Assembly: GCF_011694815.1 (NCBI RefSeq)
Contig: NZ_CP050177.1
Location: 4,441,001 to 4,505,000 of the forward strand
Direction of reading: 5' to 3'
DNA from: Streptomyces liangshanensis
Lineage (GTDB): Bacteria > Actinomycetota > Actinomycetes > Streptomycetales > Streptomycetaceae
Length of the DNA stretch: 64,000 bases
Made by a program: the position numbers and the translations under genes. This document shows, in pieces, positions 7,134 to 15,839 of this stretch. Below the pieces are notes generated by a model. The model searched no databases and was not told where the DNA came from. It worked only from the letters and a program-made list of their open reading frames with translations. Each line of letters begins with the position of its first letter. Position 1 is the first letter of the stretch.

Positions 7134-8915
7134 ATGGAGACCGAGTCGGAGCCGTATGTCCGTCTTGCGACCCTGCGTCAGCTGCATCAGGCTGTCGCCG
7201 AACTCAACACGGCCCGCAGCCTGGCGGACACCCTCCAGACCGTCGCCGACGGCATCGTCAAGGGCCTCGGCTACGAACTCGCCTGCGTCAACGTGGTCCA
7301 GGCCGACGGTGACCTCGTCGTCGCCGCCTTCGCCGGGAGCGCCGCCGCCGAGGCCCTGATCACCGGCCGCGTCGGCTCCCGCGCCTCCTGGGAGCGCCGC
7401 CTCGTGATGGGGGAGCCCTGGGGCTCCCTGCGCTACATCCCGCACACCGAGGGCTGGGTCCTGCTGGAGGACGACGTCCCCCAGTGGCACACCGAGGGCC
7501 CCGACCCCCGCTTCGAGGACGAGTGGCACCCCGCGGACCGGCTCTACGCGCCGATGTACGCGTCGGGCAGCGGCAACGACCTTCTCGGCGTCATATCCGT
7601 CGACCGGCCCCGCGGCGGACGCCGTCCGGGCGCCTGGGGCCGCGAGGCGCTCCAGATGTACGCGTCCCAGGCCGCCATTGCGATCAGCAACGCTCGCCTC
7701 CGAGCAAACATGCAACGTGCACTGGTCCGGCTGGAGCGTGAGCAGGCCGCCCTGCGGGCCAGCGAGGAGTCCTTCCGCCAGGCCTTCGAGTACGCGCCCA
7801 GCGGGATGGCCATCGCCGAGATGGGCGGCGACCAGCACGGCCGGCTGCTGCGGACCAACGACGCGCTGTGCCGGCTCCTCGGCCGCCCCGCCTCCGCGAT
7901 GCGCCGCTACTCCTTCTCCGACATGGTCCACCCCGAGGACATCGGCACCCTCCTCCGTACCTCCGCCGAGGGCGGCCGCGCCGAACTGCGCCTGGCCCGC
8001 CGCGACGGCTCGTACGTCTGGGTCTCCCTGCGCAACTCCGTCGTCGCCGACACCACCGACGGCCCCCGCTTCCTCCTCACCCACGTCGAGGACATAGAGG
8101 AGCGCAAGAGCCGCGAGCTCCAGCTCGCCCACCGCGCCTCGCACGACTCCCTGACCGGCCTGCCCAACAGCGCCGAGCTGCGCGCCCGCCTCAGCGCCCG
8201 CCTCTGTTCGCGGCCCCACGCGATGCGCGAGACCGCGGTGGAGGCGCTGGACAAGGCGTACGGCGGGTACGACGGCATGGTCCGGTACGAGCCCAGCTAC
8301 GAGGCGCGCGACGGGTACGACGGCCGGGACACCCGGGACACGTACGAGCCCTACGAGACGTACGAGAGCTACGAGGGGTACGACGGCTACAGCGAGACGG
8401 CCGGCGAGCGCGGCGGCCTGCGGGCCGGTGGCTTCGCCGCGCCGGGCTCGCCCCTCGACCACCACGTGCACATGGTCGCGCCGGGCGACGTGGCCGGGGA
8501 CGGCACCGACGACGGCACGAAGGGCCTCGCGGTCCTCTTCTGCGACCTCGACGGCTTCAAGTCGATCAACGACCGGTTCGGCCACAACACCGGTGACGCC
8601 GTCCTGATCGAGGTCGCGCGCCGGCTGACCACCGGCGTACGGGACGGGGACACCGTCGCGCGGCTCGGCGGTGACGAGTTCGTCGTCCTCGCCGACGGCC
8701 TGGGCGCGGCCGACGCCGCCGACCTCGCGGTCCGGCTGCGCAACGCGATCATCCCGCCGATCCGGGTGGACGGCAGGGCGGTCCGCGTGGGCGCCAGCTT
8801 CGGTATCGGCTGGGCCAGTTGCGGGATGTCGGTCGAGGAGGTCCTCAAGTCGGCCGACCAGCGCATGTACATCGAGAAGCGGTCGCGCAACAAGGTCCAC
8901 CGCAGGGCGGGCTGA
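7134..8915 (+). CDS. cdgB: CdgB-type diguanylate cyclase (GAF-PAS-GGDEF)
   Basis: Makes cyclic di-GMP from two GTP; in streptomycetes c-di-GMP binds BldD and holds cells in vegetative growth. Domain order in 593 residues: GAF (about 10-190), PAS with PAC (about 205-325), GGDEF (about 335-590). The active site is intact (RLGGDEF, GGDEF at 512-516), and an RxxD inhibitory I-site (RDGD) sits five residues before it, so product inhibition is expected. Inside the cyclase domain, between the DSLTGLPN helix and FCDLDGFKSIND, is an insertion of roughly 110 residues with a Tyr/Asp/Glu-rich stretch. The ATG at 7134 has GGGGAGAGCGAACG before it; an ATG at 7089 lacks a good ribosome site. The upstream palindromes suggest Crp/BldD control. 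Confidence 0.93.
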   Translation: METESEPYVRLATLRQLHQAVAELNTARSLADTLQTVADGIVKGLGYELACVNVVQADGDLVVAAFAGSAAAEALITGRVGSRASWERRLVMGEPWGSLRYIPHTEGWVLLEDDVPQWHTEGPDPRFEDEWHPADRLYAPMYASGSGNDLLGVISVDRPRGGRRPGAWGREALQMYASQAAIAISNARLRANMQRALVRLEREQAALRASEESFRQAFEYAPSGMAIAEMGGDQHGRLLRTNDALCRLLGRPASAMRRYSFSDMVHPEDIGTLLRTSAEGGRAELRLARRDGSYVWVSLRNSVVADTTDGPRFLLTHVEDIEERKSRELQLAHRASHDSLTGLPNSAELRARLSARLCSRPHAMRETAVEALDKAYGGYDGMVRYEPSYEARDGYDGRDTRDTYEPYETYESYEGYDGYSETAGERGGLRAGGFAAPGSPLDHHVHMVAPGDVAGDGTDDGTKGLAVLFCDLDGFKSINDRFGHNTGDAVLIEVARRLTTGVRDGDTVARLGGDEFVVLADGLGAADAADLAVRLRNAIIPPIRVDGRAVRVGASFGIGWASCGMSVEEVLKSADQRMYIEKRSRNKVHRRAG

Positions 8916-9126
8916 CGGACGCACGGGGCGCGCGGCGACCCCTCTACGGGATGTTCAGCGATCCGGTACCCGCCGTTCGGGACAAGGTCGAGACATCTTC
9001 GCGATGCGTTGTTCACCCGGGCGGGAAAGGCTGGCCGCCGGGCCGAGCGCCGTCAGGGGCCCGATTCATTCGAGGTAGGCTCGCTCGGTCGGCGACGCTG
9101 GCGAGATGGTGAGGAGTGACCCAGGG

Positions 9127-10134
9127 ATGACGGCCGGGAACAACGGCGCGAGCACACCCGAGGACGACGATCCGTTCGGCTATCTGTACGAGGACGGACA
9201 GGCGGCGGCCGCCCAACAGCGACGCCAGGGGGGGTACGGATACCCCGGTCCCGCGGCGCAGCCAGGTGTACCACGGACGTCGTACAACCAGGTCAGAGCG
9301 GTGGGCGAGCGCCAGTACGGCCAGCAGCCGCAGGTCCCTCAGCAGCAGGGGTACGGCCAGCAGCAGCAGTACGGCCAGGCCTCCTACGCCGGTTACGGCC
9401 AGCAGCCGAACGGCCCCGCGCCGACCGGCCAGTACGGCGCCGCACCGGCACCGCACGCCTCCGAGGCCACCAGCCGCGTACCGCTCCAGCGCGGCGGCGG
9501 ACGGGGTCGCGGACCCAACACCAGGGGCCTGCTCATAGGCGCGGTCGCGGTGGTCGCGGTGGTCGTGATCGGAATCACAGCGGCGCTCGTGTCGGGCGGC
9601 GGCGACGAGGACAAGAACAACGACGCGGCCCCGACGGCCGCCCCGAGCGTCGGCGAGTCGGACCAGCCCAGCGAGAAGCCGAGCCAGGACGCCGGGGACA
9701 AGCCGCCGGCGGAGCTGCCGAAGCAGGACGCGGCGACCCTCCAGCTCACCCCGCCCGCGGCGGTGTCGTCCGACATCCCCGGCGCGAAGGGCACCAACGG
9801 CGCGTACGTGTCGCTGAACGGCGCGGGCGCGGCGGCGACCTGGAAGGTGGACGTGCCGAAGGCGGGGGCGTACACCCTCTTCGTGACCTACGGCGTGCCC
9901 GGCAAGGACGCGAAGACCTCGCTGTTCGTCAACAGCGACGAGCGCCGTGACATCAACATGAAGAACTTCGCGAACGCGCCCGAGGGGGCCTGGGACAAGG
10001 GGTGGACGGTCACCTACGCGTACGTCAACCTCGACAAGGGCTCGAACACGTTCAAGATCTCCTGCGAAGCGGGCGACCAGTGCGAGACCGTCCTCGACCA
10101 GCTCGAACTGAAGGCGGGTCAGGTCAAGCGCTGA
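9127..10134 (+). CDS. membrane-anchored protein with C-terminal carbohydrate-binding-like domain
   Basis: A 335-residue protein with a long Gln/Tyr/Gly-rich cytoplasmic N-terminus (repeats of YGQQ, about residues 30-110), one transmembrane helix (LLIGAVAVVAVVVIGITAALV, about 135-155), a Pro/Ser/Glu linker, and a globular C-terminus. The C-terminus (AGAAATWKVDVPKAGAYTLFVTYG ... TFKISCEAGDQCETVLDQLEL) looks like a CBM6/CBM35-type beta-sandwich. The sequence supports an outward-facing wall- or glycan-binding role; the ligand is unknown. The start at 9127 is set by GAGGAG ten bases upstream; an ATG at 9106 has none. It lies 211 bp after cdgB. Confidence 0.8.
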   Translation: MTAGNNGASTPEDDDPFGYLYEDGQAAAAQQRRQGGYGYPGPAAQPGVPRTSYNQVRAVGERQYGQQPQVPQQQGYGQQQQYGQASYAGYGQQPNGPAPTGQYGAAPAPHASEATSRVPLQRGGGRGRGPNTRGLLIGAVAVVAVVVIGITAALVSGGGDEDKNNDAAPTAAPSVGESDQPSEKPSQDAGDKPPAELPKQDAATLQLTPPAAVSSDIPGAKGTNGAYVSLNGAGAAATWKVDVPKAGAYTLFVTYGVPGKDAKTSLFVNSDERRDINMKNFANAPEGAWDKGWTVTYAYVNLDKGSNTFKISCEAGDQCETVLDQLELKAGQVKR

Positions 10135-10141
10135 CCCGGCG

Positions 10142-10993
10142 TCACGCGCCGACCACCCGCAGGAACCCCGCCACCGTCCCGGTCATCGCCTCGCGAGCCG
10201 GGGCGAGGTATTTACGGGGGTCCACGACCGCCGGACGGGACGTCAGATGGTCGCGTACGGCGGCGGTGTACGCCGAGTTGAGCGCCGTACCGACATTGAT
10301 CTTGACCATGCCCGCGGCGATCGCCCGGCGGATCTCGTCGTCGGGGACACCCGACGAGCCGTGCAGGACCAGCGGTACGGGTACGGCCGCGCGCAGGTCC
10401 GCGATCAGCGCGTGGTCGAGGGTGGCGGTGCGGGCCGTCATCGCGTGGGACGAACCGATCGCGACGGCCAGGGCGTCCACCCCGGTCTCGGCGACGAAGA
10501 CGACCGCCTCCGCCGGGTCCGTACGGACACCCGGGGCGTGCGCGTCGGGCGGCGCCCCGCCGTCCTTGCCGCCCACCGCGCCCAGCTCGGCCTCCACCCA
10601 GACACCGTGGTCGTGACCCCAGCGCACGGCCTCGGCGGTGGCCTTGAGGTTCTCCGCGTACGGCAGCTTCGAGGCGTCGAACATCACCGAGCTGAACCCG
10701 GCCACGGGCGCGGCCCGCAGCAGGTCCGCCGACTCGACGTGGTCCAGGTGCAGCGACAGCGGTACGGACGCGGCGCGGGCGACGGCCGTCGCGGCGGCGG
10801 CGACGGGGCCGAGGCGCCCGCCGTGGAACGCCACCGCGTTCTCCGAGATCTGGAGGATCGCCGGGACCCCGGCCCGCTCGGCGCCGGCGGCGATCGCCTC
10901 CGCGTGCTCCAGGGTGATGACGTTGAAGGCGGCGACGCCGTGTCCGGCGGCCGCGGCGGCGGTGACCAGCTCACCGGTGCTGACGAGTGGCAC
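10142..10993 (-). CDS. class II fructose/tagatose-bisphosphate aldolase
   Basis: A zinc-dependent class II aldolase (GatY/KbaY/FbaA superfamily) that cleaves a ketohexose 1,6-bisphosphate to DHAP and glyceraldehyde 3-phosphate. Visible motifs: AFNVITLEHAEAI at the N-terminus, SLHLDHVES (Zn ligand His and catalytic Asp), GVWVEAELGAVGGKDG, GSSHAM (Zn His), LVLHGSSGVPDD (Zn His) and KINVGTALN (phosphate loop). At 283 residues it matches the tagatose-type subfamily rather than the 340-residue central FbaA. It lies 81 bp downstream of a PfkB-type kinase, which suggests kinase and aldolase act in sequence on a hexose phosphate (possibly tagatose 6-phosphate). Confidence 0.88.
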   Translation of the reverse strand: MPLVSTGELVTAAAAAGHGVAAFNVITLEHAEAIAAGAERAGVPAILQISENAVAFHGGRLGPVAAAATAVARAASVPLSLHLDHVESADLLRAAPVAGFSSVMFDASKLPYAENLKATAEAVRWGHDHGVWVEAELGAVGGKDGGAPPDAHAPGVRTDPAEAVVFVAETGVDALAVAIGSSHAMTARTATLDHALIADLRAAVPVPLVLHGSSGVPDDEIRRAIAAGMVKINVGTALNSAYTAAVRDHLTSRPAVVDPRKYLAPAREAMTGTVAGFLRVVGA

Positions 10994-11074
10994 AGGGGCC
11001 TCTGTTTCCCGGGCCCGGGGGCCCGTCCGTGCGGGGGTGCCGCCGTGTGCCCGGGCGGGGGGCGGGCGTCGGAC

Positions 11075-12019
11075 TCACTGCGGGGGCTGTTCCGTCACCC
11101 GTACCCGTGACAGCAGTTCGCCGTACGCCCCCGCGTCGAACTCGCCCGCCGCCGGGGACAGGACGGTCGCCGTGGCCAGCGCGACCGCGCGCGTGAGGCG
11201 GTCCGGCCACGGGAGGCGCTCCACCAGCGCGGAGAGCAGGCCCGCCACCACCGAGTCGCCCGCGCCGGTCGGGTTGCCCTTCGCCGGGGCCGGCGGGCAG
11301 GCGCGCCAGACGCCGTCCGGGGTCGCCGCCAGCACGCCGTCGGGGCCGAGCGAGGCCACCACGGCGTGGGCGCCGCGGCGCCGGGCGTCGCGGGTGGCGC
11401 GCAGGGGCTCGCGGGAGCCGGTGAGGCGGGCGAGTTCGTCGGCGTTCGGCTTGACCAGGTCGGGGCGGGCGGCGATGCCCCGCCGCAGCGGTTCGCCACC
11501 GGTGTCGAGCAGGACGGGCACACCCGCGCCGCGCGCTCCCCGTACCAGGTCGGCGTAGGCGCCGACGTGGATGCCGGGCGGCAGGCTGCCGCACAGGGCG
11601 ACCGCGTCCGCGCCCGCGAGCAGCTCCTCGTAGCGGGCCAGGAAGGCGGCCCACTCGGCGGGGGAGACGACCGGCCCCGGTTCGTTGAGCTGGGTGGTGT
11701 CGCCGGTGGACCCGTCGACGACCGCGACGGTACGGCGGGTGGCGCCGGCGATCGGTACGAGCGCGTCCACGGGCGGGGCGTAGGCCGGGATGCCCGGCGC
11801 GAGCGGGAGCAGTTCGCGCAGGACGTCACCCGTCCTGCCGCCCGCGAACCCCGTCACCACCGTCTCGTGCCCGAGCGCCGCCAGCACCCGCGCGACGTTC
11901 AGCCCCTTGCCGCCCGGCCGCTCGATCACCTCGCTCACGCGGTGCGTGGTGTGCGGGACCAGCCGGGGCGTGCGGTACGTGATGTCGAGCGCGGTGTTGA
12001 GCGTGACGGTCAGAATCAC
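11075..12019 (-). CDS. PfkB-type hexose (1-phosphofructokinase/tagatose-6-phosphate) kinase
   Basis: A ribokinase-fold (PfkB) sugar-phosphate kinase of 314 residues. The start MILTVTLNTALDITY and the motif ERPGGKGLNVARVLAALG are typical of the 1-phosphofructokinase/LacC group. The C-terminal KGNPTGAGDSVVAGLL carries the PfkB signature with the catalytic Asp in GAGD. LacC and FruK cannot be separated by eye; the aldolase just downstream fits either. A terminator separates it from nagA upstream, so it probably has its own promoter in the 165 bp gap. Confidence 0.88.
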   Translation of the reverse strand: MILTVTLNTALDITYRTPRLVPHTTHRVSEVIERPGGKGLNVARVLAALGHETVVTGFAGGRTGDVLRELLPLAPGIPAYAPPVDALVPIAGATRRTVAVVDGSTGDTTQLNEPGPVVSPAEWAAFLARYEELLAGADAVALCGSLPPGIHVGAYADLVRGARGAGVPVLLDTGGEPLRRGIAARPDLVKPNADELARLTGSREPLRATRDARRRGAHAVVASLGPDGVLAATPDGVWRACPPAPAKGNPTGAGDSVVAGLLSALVERLPWPDRLTRAVALATATVLSPAAGEFDAGAYGELLSRVRVTEQPPQ

Positions 12020-12070
12020 CCCTCATACCCCCCAAGAACGCGCCCGTCCGGTCGATTACCGGGGTGATCA

Positions 12071-12113
12071 TGTCAAAAAGAAGGCGGTAGGCCCAGACCC
12101 CGGGCCGACCGCC
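12071..12113 (-). terminator. rho-independent terminator of the nagKA operon
   Basis: On the minus strand a 12 bp hairpin (GGCGGTCGGCCC with GGGCCTACCGCC, one mismatch) is followed at once by TTCTTTTTG. A stem plus T-tract is unusually canonical for this GC-rich genome and sits about 70 bp after the nagA stop. Confidence 0.8.
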
Positions 12114-12184
12114 TCCCTGATGGCGCGTCACGTCGTGGCGGCCGGCCGGGCCCGTCGGGCCTGGTCACCCCGGTCGCCGGCCGG

Positions 12185-13339
12185 TCACCCCAGCTGAGGT
12201 TGGATCACCCATGCGCCGCGCCGCAGCACACCCTTGACCGCGAAGTCCGCGTCCAGGACGACCAGGTCCGCGTCCTTGCCCGGCTCCAGCGAGCCGACCC
12301 GGTCGTACAGGCCCAGCAGCTTCGCCGGGTTGGCCGAGATCGCCTGGACGATGTCGCCGACGGGCAGCCGGTCCACCGTCGCGGCCCGCTTGAAGGCCGT
12401 GTCCAGGGTCAGCGTGGATCCGGCGATCGAGCCGCCCTCCACCAGCCGCGCCACACCCTCCTTGACCTCCACGGCCAGCGGGCCGAGCTGGTAGAGCCCG
12501 TCGCCGAAGCCCGCCGCGTCCATCGCGTCCGTGATGAAGGCGACGCGGCCCGCGCCCGCGCGGTGGAACGCCAGCTCCAACGCCGCCGGGTGCAGATGCG
12601 TCCCGTCGTTGATCAGCTCGACGGTGACCCGCTCGTCCTCCAGCAGCGCGGCGATCGGCCCCGGGGCCCGGTGGCCCAGCGGCGGCATCGCGTTGAAGAG
12701 GTGCGTGGCGACGGTCGCGCCCGCGTCGATGGCCTCGGCGGTCTGCTCGTACGTCGCGTCCGTGTGCCCGATCGCGGCGATGACGCCCAGCTCCGCCAGC
12801 AGCCGTACGGACTCGATCCCGCCCGGCAGTTCCGTCGCGAGGGTCACCATCCTGACCGCCCCGCGCCCCGCGTCGACCAGCTTCCGCACCGCGGCCGGGT
12901 CGGGGTCGCGCAGCAGCTCCTCGCTGTGGGCGCCCTTGCGGCACGGCGAGATGAACGGGCCCTCGAAGTGGATCCCGGCCAGGTCGCCCTGCTCGACCAG
13001 CTCGGAGAGGACGGAGGCGCGCTGCGCGAGGAAGTCCGCCTCGCCCGTCACCAGGGAGGCGACGAGTGTCGTGGTGCCGTGCTCCAGGTGCGTACGGACA
13101 CCCTTGAGCACCTCGTCCACGGAACCGGAGGTGAACGAGGCGCCGCCGCCGCCGTGGTTGTGCATGTCCACGAAGCCCGGCACGACCCAGTGCCCCGACA
13201 GGTCCAGCGGTACGGCGTCGGCGGGGGCGGCGCCCGTGATCCGGGTACCTTCGACGATCACCCGGCCGCCGTCCACGGTCCCGGTGGGCAGCACGACTCT
13301 TCCCCCGGTCAGAACGGTGCTCTTGGCGCGTGCGGCCAT
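12185..13339 (-). CDS. nagA: N-acetylglucosamine-6-phosphate deacetylase
   Basis: Hydrolyses GlcNAc-6-phosphate to glucosamine-6-phosphate and acetate in the cytoplasm, the committed step in using GlcNAc from chitin or cell wall. The amidohydrolase-fold enzyme has HNH metal ligands (H60, H62 in DMHNHGGGG), HFEGPF with the metal-binding Glu, GHTDA and ATHLFNAM metal His motifs, LINDGTHLHP, and the catalytic Asp in FITDAMDAAG. At 384 residues it has the family's length. Its ATG overlaps the stop of the upstream kinase (TGATG), so the two are translationally coupled. DasR control is expected through the site upstream of nagK. Confidence 0.96.
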   Translation of the reverse strand: MAARAKSTVLTGGRVVLPTGTVDGGRVIVEGTRITGAAPADAVPLDLSGHWVVPGFVDMHNHGGGGASFTSGSVDEVLKGVRTHLEHGTTTLVASLVTGEADFLAQRASVLSELVEQGDLAGIHFEGPFISPCRKGAHSEELLRDPDPAAVRKLVDAGRGAVRMVTLATELPGGIESVRLLAELGVIAAIGHTDATYEQTAEAIDAGATVATHLFNAMPPLGHRAPGPIAALLEDERVTVELINDGTHLHPAALELAFHRAGAGRVAFITDAMDAAGFGDGLYQLGPLAVEVKEGVARLVEGGSIAGSTLTLDTAFKRAATVDRLPVGDIVQAISANPAKLLGLYDRVGSLEPGKDADLVVLDADFAVKGVLRRGAWVIQPQLG

Positions 13340-14322
13340 CAGGCGGATACCTCCGTGGAGAGACGGTCGGATCGGCCGGAGCCGTCGGAATGGTCAGTGC
13401 CGGGACCCGCCAGCAGGTCCCACGCGAGCAGCCCCGCGCCCAGGCAGCCCGCCGTGTCGCCGAGGGCCGCCGGCACGATCTCGGGGACCTTCTGGAACGT
13501 CACGCGCCGTTCCACCGCGGCCCGCAGCGGCGTGAACAGCGTCTCCCCGGCCTCGGCCAGCCCGCCGCCGACGATGACGGTGCGCGGGTCGAGCAGGGTC
13601 AGCGCGGTGACCAGGCCCGCGGCGAGCGCGTCGACCGCGTCCAGCCACACCCGTACCGCCTCGGGATCGCCCGCGTCCACGGCCCGCGCGCAGTCCGCGG
13701 CGTCGGCCGCCGGGTCGCCGCTCGCGGCGGCCCAGGCGCGCGTCACGGCCGCGGCGGAGGCGATGGCCTCCATGCAGCCGCGCTGGCCGCAGCCGCACTC
13801 GGGCCCGTCGGGGCGGACCACGACGTGGCCGATCTCGCCCGCGTACCCGTGCGCCCCGGCCTCGATGGTGCCCTCGATGCCGATCGCGCCGGCGATGCCG
13901 GTGCCCAGCCCGACGAAGAAGAACCGGTCGGCGCCCCGGCCCGCGCCGAGCCGCCCCTCGGCGAGGCCGCCGGTGCGTACGTCGTGGCCCAGCGCGACGG
14001 GTACGTCGCCCAGGCGCTTGCCGAGCAGGTCGCGCAGCGGTACGTCCCGCCAGCCCAGGTTCGACGCGTACACGGCCGTCCCGCTCTCCGCGTCCACGAT
14101 GCCGGGGACGGCGACTCCGGCCGCGACGGCGCTCGCGCCGAGGTGCTCGACGCCGTGCGCGCGCAGGTCGGCCGCGAAGTCGAGGATGGTCTCCACGACG
14201 GCGTCGGGGCCGCGCTCCCTGCCGGTGGCCCGCCGCGCCTCGTACAGCAGCGCGCCGTCCGCGCCGACGAGGGCGGCCTTCATACCGGTGCCGCCCACAT
14301 CGAGGGCGATGACGTGTCTCAC
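13339..14322 (-). CDS. nagK: ROK-family sugar kinase, probable N-acetylglucosamine kinase
   Basis: A ROK-fold kinase, 327 residues, likely phosphorylating GlcNAc (or another amino sugar) with ATP. N-terminal phosphate-binding DVGGTGMKAALV; the ROK signature GEIGHVVVRPDGPECGCGQRGCMEA with the C-x-C-G-x-x-G-C-x-E zinc motif; catalytic Asp in GHDVRTGG. Its coupling to nagA and the dre-like site 28-43 bp before the start support the assignment, since nagKA is a known DasR target in S. coelicolor. Glucokinase activity cannot be ruled out by sequence. The C-terminal tail (SDGSGRSDRL) is variable. Confidence 0.88.
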   Translation of the reverse strand: MRHVIALDVGGTGMKAALVGADGALLYEARRATGRERGPDAVVETILDFAADLRAHGVEHLGASAVAAGVAVPGIVDAESGTAVYASNLGWRDVPLRDLLGKRLGDVPVALGHDVRTGGLAEGRLGAGRGADRFFFVGLGTGIAGAIGIEGTIEAGAHGYAGEIGHVVVRPDGPECGCGQRGCMEAIASAAAVTRAWAAASGDPAADAADCARAVDAGDPEAVRVWLDAVDALAAGLVTALTLLDPRTVIVGGGLAEAGETLFTPLRAAVERRVTFQKVPEIVPAALGDTAGCLGAGLLAWDLLAGPGTDHSDGSGRSDRLSTEVSA

Positions 14323-14349
14323 CTGAACAGTCTCGCGCGTGGACCCTTG

Positions 14350-14365
14350 AAAGGTCTAGTCCACT
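14350..14365. promoter_or_regulatory. DasR-responsive element (dre-like) for nagKA
   Basis: AAAGGTCTAGTCCACT matches the DasR consensus ACTGGTCTAGACCACT at 13 of 16 positions, with the GGTCTAG core intact. It is centred 35 bp upstream of the nagK ATG. DasR is the GntR repressor of GlcNAc and chitin use, released by glucosamine-6-phosphate. The divergent solute-binding gene starts about 205 bp away and could also be affected. Confidence 0.75.
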
Positions 14366-14570
14366 GGCCTGGATTGTTGCGTGTCCATACAAACGCCGGA
14401 CGAGGTCCTGGCCTTGGCCGCCGGGTGGGGCAGACGTTGCCGAAGCGAAACCCCACGTGTGTGGACCTTAAACCTCCGGATAGGGGAAAATCACTGCCTT
14501 GTAACAGGGCGCCACAGGGGACCGACTGGGACCTTACGAACACCGAAAGAACAAGGGTGGGGACAGAGCT

Positions 14571-15839
14571 GTGCAGCAGCGCTACCTGGGAGTGACCGCG
14601 GCGATAGCCGCGATGGGCATGACAATGGCGCTGGCGGGTTGCGGCGCCACCGGTTCGTCGGGCGACGTGACCCTCAAGCTTGTCGCCGCCGACTACGGGA
14701 CCGGCCCGGCCAACAGCTCCGAGAAGTACTGGTCAGCGCTGGCCAAGGACTTCGAGACCAGGAACCCCGGCATCAAGGTCGACGTCGACGTCCGCTCGTG
14801 GAAGACCGTCGACGCCGACGTCGCCTCGATGGTCAAGCGCGGCGAGGCCCCCGACATCGCGCAGATCGGCGCCTACGCCGACTACGTCAAGCAGGACGCC
14901 CTCTACAGCGCGGACGAACTGCTCAACATCCCGACCCAGGCGAACTTCCTGACGCAGTTGTCCGACGCGGGGAAGGTCAACCGCATCCAGTACGGGCTGC
15001 CGTTCGTCGCCTCCACCCGGCTGCTGTTCTACAACGAGAAGCTCTTCGACGAGGCCGGCCTGAGCGCCCCGAAGACCTGGGCCGACATCGAGTCGGACGC
15101 CAAGGCGCTGAAGGCGGAGGGCGTCACCACGCCGTTCGCGCTGCCGCTGGGGTCGGAGGAGGCCCAGGCCGAGACGATGATGTGGCTGCTGAGCGGCGGG
15201 GGCGGCTACACGGAGACCGCCGACGACTCGTACAGCATCGACTCGGCGCAGAACGTGGAGACCTTCAAGTGGCTCCAGAAGAACCTGGTCGGGGACGGGC
15301 TGACCGGTCCCGTCGCGCCGGGGAAGCTGGACCGCGCGGCCGCGTTCACGGCGTTCAACGCCGGCAAGGTCGGCATGCTGAACGGCCACCCGACGCTGAT
15401 GCAGGAGGCCGAGAAGGCCGGCGTCAAGGTCGGGATGGTGCCGCTGCCCGGCATCAACGGCAAGTCCAAGTCCTCGATGGGCGTGGCCGACTGGATGATG
15501 GCGTTCAAGCAGCCGGGGCACCGTGAGGCGGCCGGGAAGTTCCTGGACTTCGTGTTCAGCGACAAGAACGTGCTGGACTTCGTGGGCCAGTACGACCTGC
15601 TGCCCGTCACCTACAGCGCGAACGACGCGATGGCCAAGGACCCGCGGTACGCGGACCTGAGCAAGTTCCAGGACGCGCTGCCGACGTCGCAGTTGCCGCC
15701 GGTCGGCAAGACGTCGTGGGCGAAGGTGAGCGAGAGCATCAAGAAGAACATCGGCAAGGCCGTGGAGCCGGGCGTGAATCCGTCGACGGTGCTCGGCGCG
15801 ATCGCGCGGGACGCGGTCACGGCGGAGGCCGCGGAGTAG
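14571..15839 (+). CDS. ABC transporter sugar-binding lipoprotein (orphan)
   Basis: A family-1 extracellular solute-binding protein, 422 residues, exported and lipid-anchored (signal peptide ending ALAGC, lipobox Cys24). The mature part has the usual features of sugar-binding proteins: DFETRNPGIKVDVDV, YGLPFVASTRLLFYNEKLFDEAGL, PKTWADIE and a late Trp/Gly hinge segment. The start is a GTG. No permease or ATPase gene adjoins it, so it must use a transporter encoded elsewhere (many streptomycete sugar importers share the MsiK ATPase). Its place next to nagKA suggests an amino sugar or chito-oligosaccharide as ligand; this is inference. Confidence 0.9.
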   Translation: MQQRYLGVTAAIAAMGMTMALAGCGATGSSGDVTLKLVAADYGTGPANSSEKYWSALAKDFETRNPGIKVDVDVRSWKTVDADVASMVKRGEAPDIAQIGAYADYVKQDALYSADELLNIPTQANFLTQLSDAGKVNRIQYGLPFVASTRLLFYNEKLFDEAGLSAPKTWADIESDAKALKAEGVTTPFALPLGSEEAQAETMMWLLSGGGGYTETADDSYSIDSAQNVETFKWLQKNLVGDGLTGPVAPGKLDRAAAFTAFNAGKVGMLNGHPTLMQEAEKAGVKVGMVPLPGINGKSKSSMGVADWMMAFKQPGHREAAGKFLDFVFSDKNVLDFVGQYDLLPVTYSANDAMAKDPRYADLSKFQDALPTSQLPPVGKTSWAKVSESIKKNIGKAVEPGVNPSTVLGAIARDAVTAEAAE

